Source: a virus. Taken from it: a stretch of 64,000 bases of DNA. The stretch covers positions 23,371 to 87,370 of IMG/VR virus record IMGVR_UViG_3300044644_001981; one strand, 5' to 3'. Numbering within the stretch: position 1 is the stretch's first letter; every line of letters begins with the position of its first letter. Positions 49,958 to 58,094 of the stretch are shown one piece after another. A program made the position numbers and the translations under genes. Below the pieces are notes generated by a model. It was not told where the DNA came from, did no database searches, and saw only the letters and a list, made by a program, of their open reading frames with translations.

Positions 49958-51124
49958 TTAACCTCTTCTAACTACCGAATAAATAAAATCAAACATATCG
50001 GGATCTTGTTTAGCAAGTGCGACTGGATTCCTATACATTAATTCTAAACCCATTGAGAGAATTTCCGTTGACTTGTCAGGATAAACTTTTCCCATATAAG
50101 GACGCATCCATTTATCAACCTTTGTTATTTCAGTATCTCTATACGATTTGATTCCGGTTGCGTCTCGCATTTTGACCGCTTTTTCTCCCTTTGTCCTGCG
50201 ATTGTAAAATTCTACAACTTCTTTCTTTATTTCTGGGACGGAGTATTCTATCCAGTGACTTAATTCGTGAATAACTGTACCAGGGTCATCATTCCCCATT
50301 GACACGGTTTTATCTGCATTATTATAATAACTTCTCTTATCTCCCTCTGGCAAGCCTTTGACATTAACCTTACTCGTTAAACCAGGAATTGACACCATTA
50401 AAGACAGTGATTGAATCCCCTCATCCCATCGGGATTTATTCTTTTTATCTTTTACTTCAATGTTAAGATTTGTAGGCAAATCGACTTGAACTAATTTTCT
50501 AGCTTCACTTGAAAACCTTTTGAAGTCTTCTGATGCAGCCTCTAATTCCCTTAATTTACCTTCACTTAAAATATCAGCCAATGGCGGGTTTGTTTTTAAT
50601 AGTTTATCAATTTCTTTCTTTGTTCCTTTTATTAATTTGTTTAAGTATTTCTCTGGCTTTCCATCGTCAATAGCCTTTATAATAGCACTACCTTTGTGTT
50701 TAGAAGGATCAAATTTAGATATAAAATCCTCTGACATTTTATCTAATCGTCCCCTAACTTCTTTCGCTTCTTCTAATAACCTAACTTTTCTTTGTTCTGG
50801 GGTTTCTGGTTTATTTATTGGTTTCTCTTTAGCAAGCGAAGGAATGTCGGGGGTGAAATCATTGATTGACTTTAAGTTATCGACACCAGGAGGAATAATA
50901 GGATTGGATTTAATAGCCTTTTCTTTTGCAGACCTTCTACTAACGGCGGTAACGTAATCAATTCCTATCGCTTTTAGCTTCTCAAGCCTATCCTTTGACC
51001 TAGAATCATTCGGAACTATCCTGCAATTTTTCTTAACATTAATGCAAGATAGACCACAATTATAGGAAGTAGTCTTTACACATTGAGCTTTCTTTTCCCT
51101 CTTGTCTTCTCTATATTTAATCAT
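49958..51124 (-). CDS. Cassette effector 2: Cys module + zinc metallopeptidase, short N-terminus
   Basis: A 388-residue protein. It lacks the 100-residue shared domain and starts almost at the Cys module (CVKTTSYNCGLSCINVKKNC, residues 16-35). A helical linker follows, then a metallopeptidase domain like that of effector 1, with HELSHWIE at about residue 286 and TEILSMGLELMYRNP later. The C-terminal 60 residues (DPDMFDFIYSVVRR) are nearly the same as in effectors 1 and 3. It overlaps effector 3 by four bases. Confidence 0.75.
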   Translation of the reverse strand: MIKYREDKREKKAQCVKTTSYNCGLSCINVKKNCRIVPNDSRSKDRLEKLKAIGIDYVTAVSRRSAKEKAIKSNPIIPPGVDNLKSINDFTPDIPSLAKEKPINKPETPEQRKVRLLEEAKEVRGRLDKMSEDFISKFDPSKHKGSAIIKAIDDGKPEKYLNKLIKGTKKEIDKLLKTNPPLADILSEGKLRELEAASEDFKRFSSEARKLVQVDLPTNLNIEVKDKKNKSRWDEGIQSLSLMVSIPGLTSKVNVKGLPEGDKRSYYNNADKTVSMGNDDPGTVIHELSHWIEYSVPEIKKEVVEFYNRRTKGEKAVKMRDATGIKSYRDTEITKVDKWMRPYMGKVYPDKSTEILSMGLELMYRNPVALAKQDPDMFDFIYSVVRRG

Positions 51125-52221
51125 TTTCTCCTCACAACACTATAAATAAAATCAAACATTTCAGGATCATTCTTGGCTAGATATACCGGATTCCTATACA
51201 TTAATTCCATCCCCATTGATAATATTTCAGAAGCATTTTTATATTCTTTGCCCATATAAGGATTTAACCATTTATCAACTTTTGTAACCTCATCATCTCT
51301 ATAGTTCTTGTTTCCTGTGACTTCGCTCATCTTAACGGTTTTTTCCCCTGCCGTTCGCTTTTCGTAAAAAGATTCAACTTCTTCTCTAATCCCTGGCACT
51401 TTCTCCTCTAGCCAATGACTCATCTCGTGAACTACAACAGCAGGGTCAGGATTCCCCATATAAACATTATTTGTTTTCGGTTTGTAATAGCTTCTCCCTT
51501 TTCTTTCTGGAGGAGCATCAACTATATTAACTGGAGTATCCAGCCCTGGAATTGAGATCATTTTTTGGAATACCTCAACACCTTTTTGATGGGATCTAGG
51601 AGTTCCGGTTTTGACGGATGAATTCAACTTAGTTGGACTATCCACTTCTACCAATTTTCTAGCCTTCTCTAAAAAAGCCTGAGCTTCTTTGTTCGAGGTA
51701 TTAAACACTCTCTCCGCCCTTGCTGATAGCCTCTCAGCCTCTTGTGGGTCTTCTTGCGACAAACCCTTGATTTTCTTACTGTAAAGAAGTTTATTCTTTT
51801 TAAGTTGCCGAACGGGGTTCTCCGATTCAAGTAACGAGGCAGTCCCTTTCTTCGTAACAGATGTTTCGCTAACGCCCTCGTATAATTTCAGCAGTTCCTC
51901 TCGCTTGCTTGCAGCCTCCGCTTTTAGTCGTGCTTTCCTGCGAGCTTGATTGATAATCTTCCTGTCCACTGCCAACTCGGACGCTTCTGTTTTTCTGGCT
52001 TTTTCTACCACGCCAACCAATTTATCGGCCGCGGCTTTTTGCCTTAAAGACCTTGCTGACTTCGATTTTGATTGAGCATAGAATTGAGAGATTTGTTTTA
52101 ACCTCTGAAGACGCGATCGCCCAAAAGATTCAGAAGGGACTTGCCGGCAATTTTTAGAGACGTTAATACAGGCGTTGCCACAGTTATAGGATGTTGGCTT
52201 TTCGCATTTGGGCTTCTTCAT
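51121..52221 (-). CDS. Cassette effector 3: Cys module + zinc metallopeptidase, minimal N-terminus
   Basis: A 366-residue protein that begins directly at the Cys module (CEKPTSYNCGNACINVSKNC, residues 5-24). A basic helical linker follows, then the same peptidase domain with HEMSHWLE near residue 265 and SEILSMGMELMYRNP. A degraded copy of its first 17 codons lies at 57887-57979. Proteins 2 and 3 show that the Cys module alone can head a cassette member. Substrates are unknown. Confidence 0.75.
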   Translation of the reverse strand: MKKPKCEKPTSYNCGNACINVSKNCRQVPSESFGRSRLQRLKQISQFYAQSKSKSARSLRQKAAADKLVGVVEKARKTEASELAVDRKIINQARRKARLKAEAASKREELLKLYEGVSETSVTKKGTASLLESENPVRQLKKNKLLYSKKIKGLSQEDPQEAERLSARAERVFNTSNKEAQAFLEKARKLVEVDSPTKLNSSVKTGTPRSHQKGVEVFQKMISIPGLDTPVNIVDAPPERKGRSYYKPKTNNVYMGNPDPAVVVHEMSHWLEEKVPGIREEVESFYEKRTAGEKTVKMSEVTGNKNYRDDEVTKVDKWLNPYMGKEYKNASEILSMGMELMYRNPVYLAKNDPEMFDFIYSVVRRK

Positions 52222-52250
52222 TTCAGAACATCACAACCGATCTAATTGGT

Positions 52251-52451
52251 TTACTTTATATTGATCTTTCTTTGAGGTACTCCAGAGGTTTTATCTTTAG
52301 ACTTGCCTTCTGCGTTTAACTTGCTTTTCAATGCTTTGAGTGCTTTGAGTTTGCGAGATGGGGCAGCAGATATCCCGTATTCAAGTTCAAGATTATCAAT
52401 TTCATCCATATCTATTAGGATTTCATCGTCTGTTTGAGGTTTGTTATCCAT
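52251..52451 (-). CDS. Small acidic protein in effector block
   Basis: A 66-residue protein with an acidic N-terminal half (DDEILIDMDEIDNLELE) and a basic C-terminal half (KLKALKALKSKL). Its leader (CATGTTTTTATCCTTAAATA on the plus strand) is the same as that of effector 4 at 53892, a further sign of duplication. Possibly a partner or chaperone; function unknown. Confidence 0.6.
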   Translation of the reverse strand: MDNKPQTDDEILIDMDEIDNLELEYGISAAPSRKLKALKALKSKLNAEGKSKDKTSGVPQRKINIK

Positions 52452-52494
52452 GTTTTTATCCTTAAATAGTGCCTATATTTTATCTTATTATATT

Positions 52495-53892
52495 TTATTC
52501 TAGTTTGGTTTTTTTCTCGTATTCCTTGACAAATGCCTTGGCTGATTTTTCTGACAGATGAAAATATTCAAGTTCATATCCATATTTAGCACCTTTTTCA
52601 ATTCGTTTTTTAAACCCAACTGACTCATAAAACGGCACAGCACTTTCTAATGACTCTAGTTTTATTTTCCCTTTAAATCCTCTTTTTACACTCTCTTGAA
52701 TAGCATGATATATGATTTGTTTCCCCACTCCTTTTGTATTGGTTATTATATTTGATGGATTAGTACCTAAAAATTCTATATACATAGATTCTTTAGATTT
52801 GTCATTTCCCGTAGTAAAGAAGCCTTGAGTTTTTCCAGATTCGTCCTTTAAAAAAAACGCATCTTGTAATCCTGCCTCGACTTCTGTTGCCCAAGCTAGA
52901 CCCTCCGCCACACCATTTGAGTCATCAACTAAATCTTTTTTTGCCTCCAGAACATCTCGCTCAATCACCTCATTGTCATACTTTATAAGTTTACCATACG
53001 GGGACTGCTTTAATGCTTCCCCCGTACTATCAACGTACTTACTGGATTTATTAATCCATTCTTTTGCCGTTTTCTTTATCTCTTTTACGGATGCAATAGA
53101 AGGCGTTAATTTACCAACTTTTCGCACTGGGGATTGTTGCTGTTTCTGTTTTTCTAGCTGTTTTTCTAGCTGTTTTTGTTTTTCTAGCTGTTTTTGTTTT
53201 TCTAGCTCTTTTTGTCTTTCTAGCTCTTTTTGTCTTTCTAGCTCCTTTTGTTTCTCTGGCTCTCTTTGTTTTTCTCTTACACCCCTGAGTGCAAGAGTAG
53301 TCACCTTATATTTTTTGAGAAGTTTAGCCTCCCTCTCCCTCTCTTTGTCAGGATTTAAACTATTTAATTGATCTAAATACAGTTTTTTTAACTTGAGTAA
53401 CTTATCAATCCGTTCCTCCGAAAGTTCATCGTCAGCATTAGCACTGCAATTTTTATTGATATTGATACAGATACTTCCACAATTGTAGGATGTAGGCTTT
53501 ACACACTGGGCTTTCTTCCTTTTTACTCCCCCTGTATCAAAACGATAGGCATAACCTGATCGGTAGGAGTAACCTGCCGAGAAGTCTTCCCATGCCTCAA
53601 CATTCAAACCCGTGCTGTCAATTCGAGCCACGAAGGGTCGAGCCACGAAAGGTTTATAAACAACCGACTTCCTGTTTATCTCAAAACTAAACACACGAGA
53701 TCTAATGGCGTCCTTAAACCGCCCTGTTATCTTATCGCCGTTACTATCCCCTAAATCAAAATCAAGTACCACCACAGGCGAATTATAGGCAAATGGGAGC
53801 GATAACGTTTGAGCGATCGCGAGTTTCATTTGAGCCTCGGAAACCATAGTATTTGGATTAATTTTCACTTCCATAGGAGGTTTGTTGTTCAT
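52495..53892 (-). CDS. Cassette effector 4: shared N-domain + GNAT acetyltransferase
   Basis: A 465-residue protein. The shared N-domain (residues 10-110) is nearly identical to that of effector 1 and is followed by the Cys module (CVKPTSYNCGSICININKNC). Residues 205-250 are a run of EKQKELERQ-like repeats. The C-terminal 150 residues are a GNAT N-acetyltransferase with the acetyl-CoA loop in KGVGKQIIYHAIQES and the VPFYESVGFKKR end motif. GNATs acetylate amines such as protein lysines, tRNA or drugs; the target is unknown. A GNAT domain of the same type ends effector 5. Confidence 0.75.
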   Translation of the reverse strand: MNNKPPMEVKINPNTMVSEAQMKLAIAQTLSLPFAYNSPVVVLDFDLGDSNGDKITGRFKDAIRSRVFSFEINRKSVVYKPFVARPFVARIDSTGLNVEAWEDFSAGYSYRSGYAYRFDTGGVKRKKAQCVKPTSYNCGSICININKNCSANADDELSEERIDKLLKLKKLYLDQLNSLNPDKEREREAKLLKKYKVTTLALRGVREKQREPEKQKELERQKELERQKELEKQKQLEKQKQLEKQLEKQKQQQSPVRKVGKLTPSIASVKEIKKTAKEWINKSSKYVDSTGEALKQSPYGKLIKYDNEVIERDVLEAKKDLVDDSNGVAEGLAWATEVEAGLQDAFFLKDESGKTQGFFTTGNDKSKESMYIEFLGTNPSNIITNTKGVGKQIIYHAIQESVKRGFKGKIKLESLESAVPFYESVGFKKRIEKGAKYGYELEYFHLSEKSAKAFVKEYEKKTKLE

Positions 53893-53925
53893 GTTTTTAT
53901 CCTTAAATAGTGCCTATATTTTATC

Positions 53926-55929
53926 TTATTTTAGTTTTTTCTCGTATTCCTTGATAAATGCGTTAGCTGATTCTTCTGATAAGTCAAAATATGAATCACC
54001 TTCTTTGTCTATTGTTTCCTTGAAGCCTATTGTTTTGTAAAACGGCACAGCACCTTCTAATGCCTGTAGTTTTATCTTCCCTTTAAGCCCTCTTTTTCTA
54101 CTCTCTTGAATAGCATGGTACATGATTTCCTTGCCAACTCCTTTTTTCTCGTTTATTACATTACTTGGATTAGAGCCAAGAAATTCTATATACATAGAAT
54201 CCTTCTTCGATGCTTCTTTCCCTATACAAAAAAATCCTTGCGGTTTTCCAGACCTGTCATTAAGGGATACCACATCAACTTCCTCTGACTTGTCTACATC
54301 CTCCCCCTCTCCATAGATTTTCAGCGCTGTAGTAACAATAAAAGATTCAGTGACAATATCTTTTTTCCCTAACACATATTCTTGCTTAGGAAAGGAACCC
54401 GGAGGTAATTGTTCAGCTTTTTTTACAAGATTGACAAAATCTATGGCTGTCTTAGCCCATTCACCTCCTATTTTTGCTTGATCTGCCTTGGACATTACAG
54501 ATGGCTGGAGCTTGGTCTTAGCGGGATTTGTGTTTTTTTCGGGTTCTTCGGCTTCTATTCCTGGTTTTGCTGTAGTTGTTTTGGAGGATTTAGATACTTT
54601 TTTCTGATTGATTGATACTTTTTCTTGCAAAGGATCAACCTCTTCAACATCTACATACATAACACCCCCTTCTTCTCTAACGCTTTTAACTTTGTGTTTG
54701 GCATTCTTTGGAACAATAACCTCAGACTCTATTTTTCCTAACCAACTTAGGTTAAAAATAGACACACCTGACTTGTTGTTGACCGACTTAATTACAACAG
54801 GCACTCTATCTAGATCATCTTCTTCTATATCTGTTGCAAACCCTTTAGCAACTTCAAGTTCAGAACTCCAGGATGCGTGGGCGTTTTGATTGTCTAAAAC
54901 ACCATCTTTATCCCCTTTCAGCCAATCCTCCATCTCTTTTTTGTTGTCAAAAGTTATTCCACGGTAAACCTCCCCTTTGTATGGGGTTAAGTTTTTGATA
55001 TAATTATCAATAAGTGTCGCTCGTTCATTGACACGTCCTTCTTTTTGATCTTTTCTTATTTCTTCATACCCGCCTCCAGTCCAGTCATTAATAGCCTCAA
55101 CAGTATCTTGAGCTTCTTTTAATGTTATTTGCTTCCCGTTTTTAGTAGCAAGATTATAATACTCCTGGGCATTTCTGGGCATCCCTTCGTGTGACCCGTC
55201 TCCTGTCAAACCTTCTTCTTCTGACCTTGTAGTTTTAATCTGACTCCCGAACGCTATCCCTTTGGTTTTCATGTAAATAGCAACACTGTCTTTTATTTTT
55301 TCTAATTGAGCACCGCTAACCCCCGCTTGTTTAGCTGTTTGCTCTAGTTTATAAACAGGAACTCCTGCTTTCTTTGCCAAACCTTCTACTTGGGCAATGG
55401 AAAGAGTTTTTGTTTTTTCTGCTACAGGTTTTTCCGTTTTAGATTTAGGAGTTTCTTTGGTTTTGGGTGTTGTTTTTGCATAATCTTTCCCGATTCCCTC
55501 TAGCTTTTTAAGCCCATCTTTTATTGTGGGATCATCGGTTTTGCTATTGCAGCTTTTCCTAATGTTAATACAGGCTGCACCACAATTATACGCTGTCGGT
55601 TTAACACACTGTGGCTTCTTATTACCTCCTATCCCCGCATCTACCCGATAGGAGTAGCCACTAGAGAATTCCTCCCAGTCATCTACGCTATCCATCCGTC
55701 CTGGGGTGTAAGGTTTAAAGGTTACTGACTGCCCTTTGATATTAAATGAAAAAATACGGGGACGGGTTGCATCCTTGAATTTGCCTTCAAACTCCCCTTG
55801 ATCATTTACCGAAAAATCCAACATCACCACCGGAGCATTATAGGCAAATGGTTGAGACAGAGTTTGGGCGATCGCCAACTTCATCTGTGGCTCGGTTGGC
55901 GTGGCATCTTTTCTAGTCGTTGAACTCAT
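53926..55929 (-). CDS. Cassette effector 5: shared N-domain + ADP-ribosyltransferase + GNAT
   Basis: A 667-residue protein. Shared N-domain (10-115), Cys module (CVKPTAYNCGAACINIRKSC) and a helical domain at about 175-215 (TLSIAQVEGLAKKAGVP), also found in effector 6b at 58095. Then comes an ADP-ribosyltransferase with Arg323 in VYRGI, the SWS variant of the STS motif in AHASWSS, and the ExE motif in IESEVIVP. A GNAT domain closes the protein (KGVGKEIMYHAIQES, VPFYKTIGF). Two enzymes in one chain suggest a fused toxin. Domain calls are by motif. Confidence 0.78.
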   Translation of the reverse strand: MSSTTRKDATPTEPQMKLAIAQTLSQPFAYNAPVVMLDFSVNDQGEFEGKFKDATRPRIFSFNIKGQSVTFKPYTPGRMDSVDDWEEFSSGYSYRVDAGIGGNKKPQCVKPTAYNCGAACINIRKSCNSKTDDPTIKDGLKKLEGIGKDYAKTTPKTKETPKSKTEKPVAEKTKTLSIAQVEGLAKKAGVPVYKLEQTAKQAGVSGAQLEKIKDSVAIYMKTKGIAFGSQIKTTRSEEEGLTGDGSHEGMPRNAQEYYNLATKNGKQITLKEAQDTVEAINDWTGGGYEEIRKDQKEGRVNERATLIDNYIKNLTPYKGEVYRGITFDNKKEMEDWLKGDKDGVLDNQNAHASWSSELEVAKGFATDIEEDDLDRVPVVIKSVNNKSGVSIFNLSWLGKIESEVIVPKNAKHKVKSVREEGGVMYVDVEEVDPLQEKVSINQKKVSKSSKTTTAKPGIEAEEPEKNTNPAKTKLQPSVMSKADQAKIGGEWAKTAIDFVNLVKKAEQLPPGSFPKQEYVLGKKDIVTESFIVTTALKIYGEGEDVDKSEEVDVVSLNDRSGKPQGFFCIGKEASKKDSMYIEFLGSNPSNVINEKKGVGKEIMYHAIQESRKRGLKGKIKLQALEGAVPFYKTIGFKETIDKEGDSYFDLSEESANAFIKEYEKKLK

Positions 55930-55940
55930 GGTTAAATCTC

Positions 55941-57890
55941 CTATACTTCCTCAGCTTCAACAATAATCCGTCCGTTTTCTTCCTTGACACTTTTAACTCG
56001 ATGGCGAGTGTCTTTTAGCACCATAACTTCGTCTTCTTCTTTGATCCTGCTCAAATTCCTAATAGACACACCTGATTTATTAATGGTTTTAATGACGACG
56101 GGATACCTTTTTTCCTCAATAAAGAAATCGTCCGAAAAATTCTTTGCTGTTTTAAGGCTAGATGACCAAGAGGCGTGAGCACCTTGATTATCTAGCACCC
56201 CATCCTTGTCGCCTTTAGTCCAGTTTAAAGCCTCCTCTTTGGTTGCAAAATGAATCCCTCGGTAAACTTCGCCTTCGTATGGGGTTGAGTTCCTGACATA
56301 ATTAGAAATCCGATTGGCATCCTCGTTTTCTTCCCCTGCTTTTTGATCGACTCGGATGTCAGTGGCATCCCTTGTCCATTTATAGATGGCTGTAGTGGTG
56401 GCTGTTGCCTCTTTCTTAGAAATATTTACCCCTGCTTTTTCCAGTGCTTCACGATACTCATCGGGGGTTGAGGGCATGGATTCATGGTCGCCCTTCCCTA
56501 CTAAATTAAGGTTTTTAGGTTTTTCTTCGGGTTGTTTAACCGCCTTTTCCTCGGATTCTTTTTGGGTTTTAGTTATTTCTGGTGATGGTTCAGGCGTTTT
56601 CTTTTCCTTGTTAGGAGAAACTTCTTCTGTCTCAACGATCAAAACACCATCTTCGTACACAACCTTTTTAACCCGATGGCGAGTGTCTTTGATGACCACT
56701 ACCTCATCTTCCGTATCAAAGGTGCTTAAATTTTTGATAGAGGCACCTGACTTATTAATTGTTTTGATAATGATAGGTTGTGATGTCTCATCGAACGCAT
56801 TGTCAACAGCAAATTCTCTCGCTTTATCCCAATTAGAAGTCCAAGATGCGTGGGCATTTTGATTGTCCAATATTCCGTCTTTGTCTCCTTTTGCCCACTC
56901 CAGTGCTTCTTCTGTTGATTCAAGGGAGATACCTCGGTAGATTTCACCTTTGAATGGCGTTGAACTCTTGACGTAATCAGTGATCCGGTCGGCAACGAGG
57001 CTGTATTTCCCTGCTTTTTGAGATTCTCTAATATAAGAGGCATCTTCTGTCCACTCTTTAACGGCTCCGGTAATCTTTATAGCATCGTCATAAGAGATGG
57101 GATTACCCGATGCTTTCATTGCTTCAAAGTACCCGTATGCGTCGCCAGGAACGGACTCATGATCCCCCTTCCCTACTAAATTAAGAGGCTTGGGTTCGTT
57201 TTCAAGTTCTTTAAGGGTTTCTGTTTGATCTTCACTCTTTACAGCTATTTTAGCAGCTTTCTTCCCTTCTTCAAAGTCAGATTCTTTCCCTTTTTTGCTA
57301 GGGGGAATTTCCTTTATTGTTTCTGGAATTTTATCTATTTCTGGTGGTTTTTCTACCTCTTTCTTGGTTTTTGTAGTTGATTTAGGATTGGATTTCTTGG
57401 CTTCTTTAGCGTAATCAATACCAGCAGCTTTCAATTTCTCTAAACGATCCTTTGACTGAGCGTCATCGGGGTTTGATTTACAATTATTATTAATATTTAT
57501 ACAGGCTTTCCCGCAATTATATGCGGTGGGTTTAACGCATTGGGGTTTCTTTTTGTCTCCTGCCTTGCCTTTTGCCTTAACTCCTTTAGCTTTAGCATCA
57601 AAACGGAAGGAATAGCCTAAAGAAAACTCCTCCCATTGTTCTACTGCATCGCCCGAATCCATCCGTCCTGGGGTGTAAGGTTTGAAGTTAACGGTATTTC
57701 CATCTAACTCAAAATCAAACACCCTCGGACGGGCAGAATCCTTAAATCTCCCAGATATTTTACCCGTGTCATCTACCTTAAAGTCCAACACGTCCACTGG
57801 GGCGTTATAGGCAAAAGGAAGAGCAAGAGTCTGGGCGATCGCTGCTTGCATTTGTGCTTTTGTTGGGGCTGTTTTAGTCTCTATGCTCAT
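55941..57890 (-). CDS. Cassette effector 6: shared N-domain + two ADP-ribosyltransferase domains
   Basis: A 649-residue protein. Shared N-domain, Cys module (CVKPTAYNCGKACININNNC), then two ADP-ribosyltransferase domains in tandem at roughly 240-435 and 465-649. Each has an Arg (IYRGI, VYRGI), AHASWTS or AHASWSS and an ExE motif (TEDEVVV, EEDEVMV). The two are about as alike as paralogues, so they arose by internal duplication. The ExE form usually marks arginine-specific transfer. Its start overlaps the stop of a 30-codon cassette remnant. Confidence 0.8.
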   Translation of the reverse strand: MSIETKTAPTKAQMQAAIAQTLALPFAYNAPVDVLDFKVDDTGKISGRFKDSARPRVFDFELDGNTVNFKPYTPGRMDSGDAVEQWEEFSLGYSFRFDAKAKGVKAKGKAGDKKKPQCVKPTAYNCGKACININNNCKSNPDDAQSKDRLEKLKAAGIDYAKEAKKSNPKSTTKTKKEVEKPPEIDKIPETIKEIPPSKKGKESDFEEGKKAAKIAVKSEDQTETLKELENEPKPLNLVGKGDHESVPGDAYGYFEAMKASGNPISYDDAIKITGAVKEWTEDASYIRESQKAGKYSLVADRITDYVKSSTPFKGEIYRGISLESTEEALEWAKGDKDGILDNQNAHASWTSNWDKAREFAVDNAFDETSQPIIIKTINKSGASIKNLSTFDTEDEVVVIKDTRHRVKKVVYEDGVLIVETEEVSPNKEKKTPEPSPEITKTQKESEEKAVKQPEEKPKNLNLVGKGDHESMPSTPDEYREALEKAGVNISKKEATATTTAIYKWTRDATDIRVDQKAGEENEDANRISNYVRNSTPYEGEVYRGIHFATKEEALNWTKGDKDGVLDNQGAHASWSSSLKTAKNFSDDFFIEEKRYPVVIKTINKSGVSIRNLSRIKEEDEVMVLKDTRHRVKSVKEENGRIIVEAEEV

Positions 57891-57979
57891 GTTTTTGTTC
57901 TTCCTTTTGCTTCAGAATTATCAAGACCTGTATTGCCGCAATTATAGGATGTTAGCTTTTCGCATTTGGGCTTCTTCAT
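57887..57979 (-). pseudogene. Remnant of a cassette gene (Cys-module start only)
   Basis: A 30-codon frame, MKKPKCEKLTSYNCGNTG..., whose DNA from about 57945 to 58000 is nearly identical to the start of effector 3 (52180-52240), including the untranslated part upstream. It then loses the module and stops, overlapping the next ATG. It marks a past duplication or recombination between cassette genes. Confidence 0.7.
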
Positions 57980-58094
57980 TTCAGAACATCACCATTAAGT
58001 TTATTGGGTTACTTTTTTGTATTGATTTTTCTTCGAGATAAAGCATAATTAATAGTAGGAATTAACTATGTTTTATTTGGGATTGAGTCGTCGC

